DNA of 17,955 nt. Source: Flavobacteriales bacterium (GTDB taxonomy: Bacteria > Bacteroidota > Bacteroidia > Flavobacteriales > PHOS-HE28). Position numbers and translations under genes: made by a program. The notes below the pieces were generated by a model that ran no database searches, had not been told where the DNA came from, and worked only from the letters and a program-made list of their open reading frames with translations. Shown one piece after another: positions 1-7,446 of the stretch (the first letter of the stretch is position 1; each line of letters begins with the position of its first letter). The stretch spans positions 1-17,955 of the forward strand of contig SSGN01000051.1 in assembly GCA_008016945.1 (NCBI GenBank), read 5' to 3'.

Positions 1-823
1 GCAGGACACGTTCCACCTGGGTCCGTAGACGTTCGTTCTCGCTTCGGATGATCCGAGCGTACTCACGAAGCCTTTCCGGCTCATGGATGATGCCAGGGTC
101 GCAAAGCACTTCGCTGCTCAAGCCGATGGTGCTGATCGGTGTCTTCAGTTCGTGCGTCATGTTCCCGATGAAGTCGTTCTTCATCTCGCTCAACTTCCGT
201 TGTCGAAGGATGACCCAGACACTGTAGGCGAAGAAGCTGAAGACGATGACCGTGACCACGAAGGGGAAGATCCACATCCAGGTGTTCTCCTCCTCTTCCC
301 ATAGCGTGCTACGCCGGTTGGGGAAGTACACTCCGAAGTAGTGCCCATCCTTGTCCAATTGCTGGAGTTGGCTATGCGACACCGAGTCGGTGTCCACACT
401 ATCCACCGATACATAGTTGCCGTAGACGATGCTGTCGGTGAAACAATCGTAGATGCCGTACTCGAAGTCCTCCTGGATGTTCCGCCGGCTGAATTCCTTC
501 CGCAACATGGCCTCCAGGAGATACGGATGCACCGTGTCGTTGATGGTGACGGCGAAGTAGTTCGGCCGTTCCTGTTTCACCGCATCGAACAGGTCCGTCG
601 GGTCCTTGGTGATGGATAGGATCTGCTCGGTGACATCCGTCAGGGCCATCACCACCCGGTCATTGAACTGCTTGTCCAGTTGGGTGGCCTGTTCCCGGTT
701 CAGTTCCACCTGTTCGTCCCGGTATCGCGACGCTTGCTGCAACCACAGCAACTGGATCACCACCACGCCGATCACGCTCAAGGTGGCCAGTAACATCAAA
801 GTGGAGATCGCGCGGCGCCCCAT
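1..823 (-). CDS. Sensor histidine kinase, N-terminal part (truncated by window edge)
   Basis: Two-component sensor kinase that would autophosphorylate on histidine in response to a periplasmic or membrane cue. The 274 residues visible start at the ATG at 823. They show a first membrane segment (about residues 6-27), a periplasmic region of about 155 residues that matches no domain I recognise, a second membrane segment (about 183-205), a short linker, and the HisKA dimerisation/phosphoacceptor helix. The H-box reads MTHELKTPIS, with phosphoacceptor His224 followed by E and K-T-P as in the family. The helix continues to the window edge; the ATP-binding HATPase_c domain must lie beyond position 1, as may a response regulator. 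The gene is divergent from the glycosyltransferase at 894, with only 70 nt between starts. The kinase assignment is secure; the stimulus is unknown. Confidence 0.93.
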   Translation of the reverse strand, partial: MGRRAISTLMLLATLSVIGVVVIQLLWLQQASRYRDEQVELNREQATQLDKQFNDRVVMALTDVTEQILSITKDPTDLFDAVKQERPNYFAVTINDTVHPYLLEAMLRKEFSRRNIQEDFEYGIYDCFTDSIVYGNYVSVDSVDTDSVSHSQLQQLDKDGHYFGVYFPNRRSTLWEEEENTWMWIFPFVVTVIVFSFFAYSVWVILRQRKLSEMKNDFIGNMTHELKTPISTIGLSSEVLCDPGIIHEPERLREYARIIRSENERLRTQVERVL

Positions 824-893
824 GTACCCGCAATGTTACAAAGGTCATCGCCGCGGGTGCATTTCCGTTAACAAGCCTTTTACTTTCGCGGCC
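824..893. promoter_or_regulatory. Divergent intergenic promoter region (kinase / glycosyltransferase)
   Basis: Only 70 nt separate two divergent start codons, so both promoters must lie here or overlap the genes. On the plus strand TACTTTCG (881-888) ends 5 nt before the glycosyltransferase ATG. On the minus strand GACCTTTG (complement of 839-846) lies 15 nt before the kinase ATG. Both are one mismatch from the Bacteroidota -7 element TAnnTTTG. I see no well-spaced -33 TTG for either, so the calls rest on the -7 elements alone. Confidence 0.45.
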
Positions 894-2480
894 ATGTCCC
901 GCCCGGCCATCCTGCTGCACCTGTTCGCGATCCTGTGTGTGGTAGCGCTTGGTGCGGGGCTGGATGTCATGGAGGTGGATGCGGCGCAATACGCGGGCAT
1001 GTCACGTGATCTTTCGCGGAGCGACGAATGGCTTCAACTGAAGTACCGGGGAGAGGATCATCTGGATAAGCCGCCCTTGCTTTTCTGGACTTCCGCCCTT
1101 TCGTTCAGGCTGTTCGGCGTGCATGATTGGAGCTACCGCCTGCCGAGTATCCTGTTCGCGTTCCTTGGTGTATTCGCCACATATCGGTTCACCCGTTTGT
1201 ACCATGCGCGCGAGGTAGCGTACAGCGCCATGTTCGTCTTCGGCTGTTCGGTGGCCTTTTTCCTGATGTGCAATGATGTGCGCTGCGATACCATGCTCAC
1301 CGGTGCAGTGATCACCGCCATCTGGTTCGGATGCGCTTGGCTGGAGCAGAGCCGATGGTGGCAATTGATCGGCATGGCCATGGCCGTGGCAGCCGCCATG
1401 CTCGCGAAGGGGCCCATCGGTGCGGTGGTACCCTTGTTCGCCATCGGTGGTCAGGCGTTCTTCTCAGGCAGGTGGCGTAAGCTGGTCGATCCGCGGCTCT
1501 TGGTCGCCCTAGGGGTCGTGCTTCTGGCCTTAACGCCCATGTGCATCGGCCTCTATCAACAGCATGGCCTGCATGGGCTGCGTTTCTATTTCTGGGAGCA
1601 GAGCTTCGGCCGCATCACCGGCGAGAACCGTTGGAAGGACGACTCCACGGTGCTCTTCTTCACCCACGAACTGCTCTGGCAGACCTTGCCATGGACCATC
1701 CTGCTCTTGATCGGGCTCTGGAAAAGCATCAAGGCCACGGCCACCAGGATGCCCGTGCCCGAACAGGCCAGTGTGGTCGGTGCGGCGTTGTCGTTCATCG
1801 CACTGTCCCTTTCGCAGTTCAAACTACCGCACTACCTGTACGTGACCCTTCCGCTCTTCGCCGTGGTGGCGGCCCGTGAACTGCATGCACCCCAGCCTCG
1901 CGTGGTGCACCGGGTACATGCCGCGATGTTGGTGCTGCTTTGGGCCGCGTTGATCCTCCTGGTATGGACGGTCTTCCCGGAGCATCGATGGCCGTATGCG
2001 GCAGTGGTCGTGGGGTTCGGGTCGGTGGTGGTCGCCGTTCATCGGAGACATCGAGGCAACGAGCGCCTGTTCGGAACGGCGTTCTGGACCATGAGCGCCA
2101 TCGGCCTGGTGCTGAATGGACACTTCTACCCTCACGTGTTGAAGTACCAGGCCAACGCCAAAGCAGGCCAATGGGCGGCCGCAGAAGGGAAGGCCATCGA
2201 TACCTTTTATGGCATGCAGGTGAGCGGTGGGGCACTGGACTACTACGCCGGATTCCCCGTGCGCTGGTTGAGCGATGCCGGTGAAGCCGAACAGGTGATC
2301 GCTCCTGGAGTGTGCATTTACACCGATGCACCGCACCGGACCGCGCTGTACGAAGCGGGTCTGCGGCCTCGGCAGGAGGTTTTCCTTTGGAACCACCCGG
2401 CCCAGCGCCTTTCGCTGCCGTTCCTCGATCCTGGCCGACGCCCATCGACGCTCGAGCAACGCTACATCTTGGTCTATTGA
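894..2480 (+). CDS. GT-C membrane glycosyltransferase, family 39 / ArnT-like (PMT_2)
   Basis: Polytopic inner-membrane transferase that would move a sugar from a polyprenyl-phosphate donor to an acceptor such as lipid A, a glycan or a protein on the periplasmic side. The frame is open from 606, but I start at the ATG at 894 (528 residues). That start leaves a hydrophobic first helix (about 5-23) and sits just behind a promoter-like element; the upstream extension is hydrophilic and overlaps the divergent kinase. Family landmarks are the acidic first loop DVMEVDAAQY (24-33), HLDKPPL (56-62), KGPIGAVVP (172-180) and the conserved SQFKLPHYLYVTLPLF stretch (307-322). About ten to twelve hydrophobic segments are followed by a soluble C-terminal region from about residue 420, as in ArnT/PMT_2 proteins. 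Acceptor and sugar cannot be deduced. No glycan operon surrounds it, and the kinase next door is divergent. Confidence 0.88.
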   Translation: MSRPAILLHLFAILCVVALGAGLDVMEVDAAQYAGMSRDLSRSDEWLQLKYRGEDHLDKPPLLFWTSALSFRLFGVHDWSYRLPSILFAFLGVFATYRFTRLYHAREVAYSAMFVFGCSVAFFLMCNDVRCDTMLTGAVITAIWFGCAWLEQSRWWQLIGMAMAVAAAMLAKGPIGAVVPLFAIGGQAFFSGRWRKLVDPRLLVALGVVLLALTPMCIGLYQQHGLHGLRFYFWEQSFGRITGENRWKDDSTVLFFTHELLWQTLPWTILLLIGLWKSIKATATRMPVPEQASVVGAALSFIALSLSQFKLPHYLYVTLPLFAVVAARELHAPQPRVVHRVHAAMLVLLWAALILLVWTVFPEHRWPYAAVVVGFGSVVVAVHRRHRGNERLFGTAFWTMSAIGLVLNGHFYPHVLKYQANAKAGQWAAAEGKAIDTFYGMQVSGGALDYYAGFPVRWLSDAGEAEQVIAPGVCIYTDAPHRTALYEAGLRPRQEVFLWNHPAQRLSLPFLDPGRRPSTLEQRYILVY

Positions 2481-2554
2481 GCCTTGTCGGGGGGCTTGGG
2501 GCGGTGTTGTTGCAGTTCCATGACGAAGCGGGGGCCAATCCCCTGATCCGGCTA

Positions 2555-2586
2555 TTGCGACCAGAGGGTGGTCGGATCTTGCTTTG
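2555..2586 (+). promoter_or_regulatory. Putative promoter of the haem-type locus with inverted repeat in the spacer
   Basis: TTG (2555-2557) and TTGCTTTG (2579-2586; one mismatch from TAnnTTTG) are separated by 21 nt, the spacing of Bacteroidota -33/-7 promoters. The -7 element ends 9 nt before the ATG at 2596. The spacer holds a perfect 6-bp inverted repeat, CGACCA (2558-2563) and TGGTCG (2569-2574), around GAGGG. A protein bound there would cover the promoter, so this is a candidate operator. It could also act as a weak hairpin for transcripts arriving from the glycosyltransferase gene. Confidence 0.45.
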
Positions 2587-2595
2587 CGGCCGCAA

Positions 2596-3858
2596 ATGAA
2601 CCTGCACATGAAACATGCTGTACTCCTCCCGGCCGCCCTGCTCGTGGCGCTCGGTTCCAACGCACAAACCCCCACTACGGTGAGCATCGCCGCTGGCTAC
2701 GCCGACCAGACCTTCTACAGCCTGGCGAACGGTGTGCAAGTGACCAGTCCGCTTACCAGCTGGGACCTCGCGTTCGAGATCAACGGACTCACCTCCACCA
2801 TCCTGGTCAATACGGCCAAGGGCCTGAAGGTTTACGAAACTCCGGTGTCCGTTGAGGATTGGGAAACGCTCGTGGCTCCCGATGTCGCCAACTGGACGCT
2901 CATCTCCAACTCCGATACGGACTGGTCCGAGGGAGCGCTTTCCCACGGCAATAACCTATCAGAGCCGGATGGTCTCCATCTGGGCTGGGGCGAGTACGAC
3001 ATGGACACGCATTTCGTGGTAGGCGACAAGGTGTATGTGGTCGAGGTTGCTACGGATACCTATCTAAAGCTGCGCATTGATGCCTTGATCGGAGGGGTGT
3101 ACACCTTCACCTATGCCGACCTGGATGGCAACAATGAACTATCCAAGGAGTTGGTGAAGGCCAACTTCGCGAGCAAGAATTACGGCTACTTCAACTTCAC
3201 TACGGGTACTACGGTCGATATCGAGCCTGTCACCTCCGATTGGGATCTGCTCTTCACCAAGTACACCGCTTTGGTGGAGTCCGAGGGAGAGGTCATCCCG
3301 TACAATTCAACGGGTGTTCTCCAGAACAAATTGGTGGGTGTGGTAGAAGTGGATGGCGTGGACCCGGTCCTGGCTTCCTGGGCGGGCGAGGAGTTCCATG
3401 CCGAGATCAATACCATCGGGTACGATTGGAAGAGCGTCGACATGGTAACCTTCCAATGGAACATCGATCAGGATCGGACCTACTTCGTCCAGGATCGCGC
3501 CAGCAACATCTGGAAGCTCGTCTTCACCGGCTTTGGTGGCAGCTCTACGGGGAACTTCAACTTCACCCAGGAGCTGGTGAGCGCAACGAATGTTGCGGAA
3601 GCCGCGGACCAAGCGCTGGTGGTCTATCCCAATCCCAGCACCAATGGCCAGTTGAACATCGTGCTGGATCAGGAGGTGCGCAATGGCACCCTCACCGTAT
3701 TGGATCGTGCCGGTCGCCTTGTTAAGCAACAGGTGGTGAACGGCACTGGGGTATTGTCCACTGTGCCGGTGGACATCACCGGGGTGGAGGCCGGTCTGTA
3801 CCTTGTTCGCCTCGAGGCTGCCGGCATGGTGTTCACCACGCGTGTGGTTGTGGAATGA
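2596..3858 (+). CDS. HmuY-domain protein with T9SS type A C-terminal sorting domain
   Basis: Probable secreted or surface-attached haem-binding (hemophore-like) protein of 420 residues. The ATG at 2596 gives a signal peptide (about 1-24) ending in SNAQ; a TTG 12 nt upstream is also in frame but lies inside the -7 element. Residues about 29-328 show HmuY-family landmarks: TSWDLAFE (54-61), SDWDLLFTKYT (214-224), NSTGVL (237-242), TIGYDWK (273-279), and YFVQD followed by WKLVF (296-310). The same landmarks recur in the lipoprotein at 6254. The last ~80 residues form a T9SS type A sorting domain: VYPNPS (343-348), LTVLDRAGRLV, then GLYLVRL (400-406) and a final beta strand. HmuY of Porphyromonas gingivalis is a lipoprotein; here the T9SS tail replaces the lipid anchor. 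Haem ligands cannot be assigned by inspection (histidines at 117, 128, 139 and 268 are candidates). It is the first gene of the locus, followed by a TonB receptor. Confidence 0.82.
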   Translation: MNLHMKHAVLLPAALLVALGSNAQTPTTVSIAAGYADQTFYSLANGVQVTSPLTSWDLAFEINGLTSTILVNTAKGLKVYETPVSVEDWETLVAPDVANWTLISNSDTDWSEGALSHGNNLSEPDGLHLGWGEYDMDTHFVVGDKVYVVEVATDTYLKLRIDALIGGVYTFTYADLDGNNELSKELVKANFASKNYGYFNFTTGTTVDIEPVTSDWDLLFTKYTALVESEGEVIPYNSTGVLQNKLVGVVEVDGVDPVLASWAGEEFHAEINTIGYDWKSVDMVTFQWNIDQDRTYFVQDRASNIWKLVFTGFGGSSTGNFNFTQELVSATNVAEAADQALVVYPNPSTNGQLNIVLDQEVRNGTLTVLDRAGRLVKQQVVNGTGVLSTVPVDITGVEAGLYLVRLEAAGMVFTTRVVVE

Positions 3859-3863
3859 TCCCA

Positions 3864-3917
3864 TTCGAACGGTTGGGTCCCGGATCGGTCCGCACCGGCC
3901 GGGATCCGTCCGTTGAA
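3864..3917 (+). promoter_or_regulatory. Large intercistronic hairpin between hmuY-like and receptor genes
   Basis: A nested dyad starts 5 nt after the stop codon. From outside in: TTC (3864-3866) with GAA (3915-3917) beyond a bulged G; AACGG (3868-3872) with CCGTT (3910-3914); GGGTCCCGG (3875-3883) with CCGGGATCC (3899-3907), including one G-U pair; and CGGT (3886-3889) with ACCG (3894-3897) around a CCGC loop. No T tract follows, so it is not a classic intrinsic terminator. An attenuator, an RNA-processing or stability element that sets the ratio of binding protein to receptor, or an operator are all possible. Confidence 0.6.
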
Positions 3918-3995
3918 GGGGGCGTGTCGGTCCGGGATCGACGCGCGCATGACGATCGTGAGTGTCGGAATATGGTCCTTTGTGGTGTAGAACGG

Positions 3996-6257
3996 ATGAT
4001 GCGCTCTTTGATCCAACGGATTTTCTTGGCGCTGATACTGGCATGTTCCGCAGGGAACATCTGGGCTCAGCTGGCGATGGTGGTGCAGGATGCGGAAGGG
4101 GGAAGGGTGCCATACGCCCATGTGGCATGGTATCCAGCGAACGCGCCAGCACTGGGCGGCATGGTCGTGATGGACGCGAACGGCAGGGGGGCGCTGCCGG
4201 TGGAACAGGCCGTTGCCGCACATGGTGTCGTCGTGCGGATCTCGTTCGTTGGATTCGCCACCCTTACGGATACCATCCACTGGGGCGAGGAGGTCCGTTT
4301 CACCTTGCACCCGGCCACCTTCGGTCTGCCTGAGTTCGTGGTCACCGGCCAATACGCGCCGGCCTCGCCGGAAAAGGCGGTGCATCGGGTGCGCGTGCTC
4401 GATGCCGTACAGCTACAACGTATGGCCGCCACCAACCTGGGCGATGCCCTGCGCAATGAATTGAACATCCGCCTTTCACAGGATAACATGCTCGGTACCT
4501 CGCTCACCATGCAAGGCCTGGGCGGGCAGAACGTGAAGCTGCTGATCGATGGCGTACCCGTGATCGGCAGGCAGGATGGTGATATCGACCTGGCCCAGAT
4601 CGATCTGACGGGCGTGGAACGCGTGGAGATCGTCGAAGGTCCACTTAGTGTGAACTACGGCACCAACGCCCTGGCCGGGACCATCAACCTGATCACGCGC
4701 AAAGGTGGCGGAAGGCCGACCACCTTCAAAGCGAACGCCTATGCCGAACATATCGGCCGGTTGAACACGACCATCACGGGCACCCGCCACTGGGGCAAGA
4801 ACGATGTCGTGCTCACCGCTGGCCGGAATTTCTTCGCCGGTTGGGACCCGCGGCAGTCCGGTCTCGTGGATCTGTCTCCGGCTCTTGCCGATACGACCCG
4901 CTTCCAACAATGGAAGCCCAGGGAACAGTACATCGGACGGCTCAGCTATCGGTACATCGGAGAGCGATGGGACCTGGGCTACAAAGCCGAGGGTATGCAC
5001 GATGTGATCACCAATCGGGGGCGACCGCGGGAACCCTATCATGAAACGGCCTTCGACGAACGTTATACCACCATCAGGCTCGACAATGCGATCACCGCGG
5101 AGCGCCGGTTCGCTCCAGGCCTGAAGGCCAATGCGATCGTGGCGCATAACCGATACGTGCGACAAAGCAACCTCTGGTACCGAGACCTTACCGACCTGAG
5201 CGAACGACTGGTCGAGACGGCCGAAGAACAGGATACCTCCGGATTCACGCTCACCAATGTGCGCGCCACCTTCGCACAAGCCAGGGATAGTGCCCGGGTG
5301 AACTTCGAAGTTGGTGTGGACCTGAACCTGGAGACCGGGGCCGGGAACCGGATCGGTGATGGCCAGGAGGGGATCGGTGACTATGCCATCTTTTCCAGCG
5401 CGGAATACAAGCCGTCCACCTCGCTGACCTTGCGTCCTGGACTACGTTACGCCTACAACACCCGCTATACAGCTCCGGTGATCCCGTCGTTCAATGTGCG
5501 CTGGCAGTTGAACGATGGCTTCACCCTGAGGGCATCATACGCCAGCGGCTTCCGCGCACCGTCGTTGAAAGAGCTGTACCTGTTCTTCGTGGATGTGAAT
5601 CACGATATCGTAGGCAATACGGAACTGGATGCCGAACGCTCGCACAACTTCAGTTCAGCGTTGGCCTATCGCCATGCAAAGGACAAAGGTGTCTATACCA
5701 GTGAGGTGAGTCTGTTCTACAACACGGTCCAAGACCTGATCATGTTGGCCCAGATCGGAGGTTCCCGCTACTCCTATGTCAACATCGGTCAGTATCGTAC
5801 GATGGGAGGAAGCCTTGGTGCTGGCTGGGACAATGGCCATTGGGTGATCTCTTGTGGCGCTGCGGTCACCGGCCGATACGATGAGGTGGCCGCCGACGCA
5901 GGTGAACCGTACCTGTTCAATTCCGAACTGCGTGCCTCCATCACCAAGCAGTGGCTGCGGAAGGGATGGAGTGGCTCCGTTCACTGGAAATGGCAAGATC
6001 GACTGCCGAATTACGTGGTTCTTTCCGATGGCACGGTGGGCCGCTCCTTCGTGAGCGCATTCCACATGGCCGATGCTTCGCTCACCAAACGCATCTGGCG
6101 GGAACGCCTGGCCATCACCGCCGGTTGCAAGAACCTGTTCAATGTCACCAACCTCAGTGGAGCGGTCTCCGGCGGCGCGCATGGCGGTGGCGCCTCCTCG
6201 ATCCCCATGTCAACGGGCAGGCTGGCCTTCCTGCGCCTCGAACTCGACCTGAAATGA
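3996..6257 (+). CDS. HmuR-like TonB-dependent outer-membrane receptor
   Basis: Outer-membrane beta-barrel that imports a ligand, probably haem, using TonB-ExbBD energy. The frame is open from an ATG at 3855 overlapping the previous stop, but the first 47 codons are hydrophilic and contain the intercistronic hairpin. The ATG pair at 3996/3999 gives a proper signal peptide ending NIWAQ (753 residues from 3996). Next come a carboxypeptidase-regulatory-like domain (about 26-108), a TonB-box-like EFVVTG (113-118), a plug domain (about 125-236, with LLIDGVPV and VERVEIVEGP) and a barrel of about 500 residues. The haem-receptor signature is present in modified form: FRAP (519-522), His536, then GNTEL (540-544) where haem receptors carry NPNL/NPDL. 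Flanking HmuY-family genes on both sides support haem uptake. Other porphyrins or a siderophore remain possible. It overlaps the next gene by 4 nt. Confidence 0.88.
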   Translation: MMRSLIQRIFLALILACSAGNIWAQLAMVVQDAEGGRVPYAHVAWYPANAPALGGMVVMDANGRGALPVEQAVAAHGVVVRISFVGFATLTDTIHWGEEVRFTLHPATFGLPEFVVTGQYAPASPEKAVHRVRVLDAVQLQRMAATNLGDALRNELNIRLSQDNMLGTSLTMQGLGGQNVKLLIDGVPVIGRQDGDIDLAQIDLTGVERVEIVEGPLSVNYGTNALAGTINLITRKGGGRPTTFKANAYAEHIGRLNTTITGTRHWGKNDVVLTAGRNFFAGWDPRQSGLVDLSPALADTTRFQQWKPREQYIGRLSYRYIGERWDLGYKAEGMHDVITNRGRPREPYHETAFDERYTTIRLDNAITAERRFAPGLKANAIVAHNRYVRQSNLWYRDLTDLSERLVETAEEQDTSGFTLTNVRATFAQARDSARVNFEVGVDLNLETGAGNRIGDGQEGIGDYAIFSSAEYKPSTSLTLRPGLRYAYNTRYTAPVIPSFNVRWQLNDGFTLRASYASGFRAPSLKELYLFFVDVNHDIVGNTELDAERSHNFSSALAYRHAKDKGVYTSEVSLFYNTVQDLIMLAQIGGSRYSYVNIGQYRTMGGSLGAGWDNGHWVISCGAAVTGRYDEVAADAGEPYLFNSELRASITKQWLRKGWSGSVHWKWQDRLPNYVVLSDGTVGRSFVSAFHMADASLTKRIWRERLAITAGCKNLFNVTNLSGAVSGGAHGGGASSIPMSTGRLAFLRLELDLK

Positions 6258-7228
6258 ACACCATGCGCTTGAGGTCCCTGCTCGCAGCCCTGATCGCGGC
6301 CTGCACGTTCTCCTCCTGCCTGAAGGAGGAGTTGCCTGTTCCCAAGCAACCGCGCGGCGAAGCCACCACCATGACCACCTGCATGGGAACCGGGTACCAG
6401 GATCAACTCTGGGTGGATCTGGCCTCGGCCTCGATCGTCAGCACCAACGCTTATACCGCGTGGGACCTTGCGTTCGAAAGCGCGCCCGATGGCTGGCACG
6501 TCTACCTGAACGGGGCCAAGAAGATGATGGCGTTGAACAAAGGGGCGGTGGATATCAACCAACCACACGATACCGTGGGCATGGGGCAGTATGGCCGGAT
6601 CGACGCGCCCAGTGGCGTACCGGATAGCACGGCCTTCGGTGATTGGCGAGGAACGAACGATGTCTACGTCCTGGATCTCGGCCTGAACCACCTTGGACAG
6701 TCCATGGGCCGTAGGAAGATCCGCTTCATGGAGGTCACCGCCGACCATTACCGCTTCGAAGTGGCACGCCTCGACGGTTCACAGTTGACCTCCGTGACCG
6801 TGCCGAAGGATCCCACCAGGATCCATACCTGTTACAAGGTCGGCGCCGAGGTGGCCACGATCGAACCACCCCGGGGCGCGTGGGACTTCGTGGTCACCAA
6901 GTACACCCATCAGTTCTACGATCCGTACATGCCTTATTTGGTCACCGGGGTCCTTACCGCTCCTGGTGTGCGGGTGGCCGTTGTGCCCGATGCCCAGCTG
7001 GATCTGGTCACGCTGGCTGACACGGCCTCCCATCCGTTCAGTACGGAACGCGACGCCATCGGATACGACTGGAAGTATTATTCCTTCGAGACCAGTTCGT
7101 ACGTCGTGGATCGGAGCAAGGTGTACATCATCCAAGATGCGGACGGCGATTTCTTCAAGCTCCATTTCGTGGACTTCTATGAGCAGGGCCGTGCGGGTTG
7201 TCCGAAGTTCGAGGTGGTTCCGTTGTAG
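6254..7228 (+). CDS. HmuY-family lipoprotein, probably surface-exposed
   Basis: Second HmuY-family protein (324 residues), starting at the ATG that overlaps the receptor stop (ATGA, 6254-6257), so it is translationally coupled to the receptor. The leader ends in the lipobox FSSC, making Cys22 the lipidated residue. The mature protein begins C-L-K-E-E, which resembles the K-(D/E)2 lipoprotein export signal described in Capnocytophaga canimorsus and suggests outer-surface exposure. HmuY landmarks are TAWDLAFE (68-75), GAWDFVVTKYT (208-218), LVTGVL (229-234), AIGYDWK (268-274) and YIIQD followed by FKLHF (291-305). They align in order with those of the T9SS-tailed protein at 2596, but the N-terminal half differs strongly. 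Cysteines at 43, 193 and 316 could form a disulfide. The likely role is to hold haem at the surface and pass it to the receptor. There is no T9SS tail. Confidence 0.82.
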   Translation: MNTMRLRSLLAALIAACTFSSCLKEELPVPKQPRGEATTMTTCMGTGYQDQLWVDLASASIVSTNAYTAWDLAFESAPDGWHVYLNGAKKMMALNKGAVDINQPHDTVGMGQYGRIDAPSGVPDSTAFGDWRGTNDVYVLDLGLNHLGQSMGRRKIRFMEVTADHYRFEVARLDGSQLTSVTVPKDPTRIHTCYKVGAEVATIEPPRGAWDFVVTKYTHQFYDPYMPYLVTGVLTAPGVRVAVVPDAQLDLVTLADTASHPFSTERDAIGYDWKYYSFETSSYVVDRSKVYIIQDADGDFFKLHFVDFYEQGRAGCPKFEVVPL

Positions 7229-7277
7229 CACAGCGCCGCCCTTTCCCACACCTTTTTAACGAGCCACGGCGACCGAC

Positions 7278-7303
7278 GCATGTGCGGCCATTCCTGCACA
7301 TGC
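7278..7303. repeat. Perfect 8-bp inverted repeat between convergent genes
   Basis: GCATGTGC (7278-7285) and GCACATGC (7296-7303) form a perfect stem around a 10-nt loop. It lies in the 218-nt gap between the convergent HmuY lipoprotein and receptor genes and may help end transcription from either side. Neither strand has a T tract after the stem, so a standard intrinsic terminator is not supported. The rest of the gap (7229-7446) shows no gene. Confidence 0.4.
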
Positions 7304-7446
7304 CAATAGGGGAGGTCTGTCGTGAGGCCGAAAGCGTGGACCGCAGGGAGCGAGGCTACCGAGGGCCGGGCCTACGGAACAGGTCTCTCGGTGAAGCTGA
7401 GGAGCACGAGCAAGCAGATCGGCTGGTATTGGATGTCCAAATGGTA

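Noticed and set aside
606..893. N-terminal extension of the glycosyltransferase from an ATG at 606
   Set aside because: It would overlap the divergent histidine kinase by more than 200 nt, is hydrophilic, and removes the natural hydrophobic start; the promoter-like element at 881-888 favours 894.
2498..2543. Possible G-quadruplex or terminator after the glycosyltransferase
   Set aside because: The G runs are too few and irregular, and the GGGG-CCAAT-CCCC stem is only 4 bp without a T tract.
1819..2946. 375-codon minus-strand frame
   Set aside because: It spans the end of the glycosyltransferase and the start of the HmuY-domain gene, both well supported on the other strand, and is Arg/Pro-rich without domains.
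3855..3995. Receptor start at the ATG overlapping the previous stop
   Set aside because: The added 47 residues are Arg/Gly-rich and would bury the signal peptide; the large hairpin lies in this stretch.
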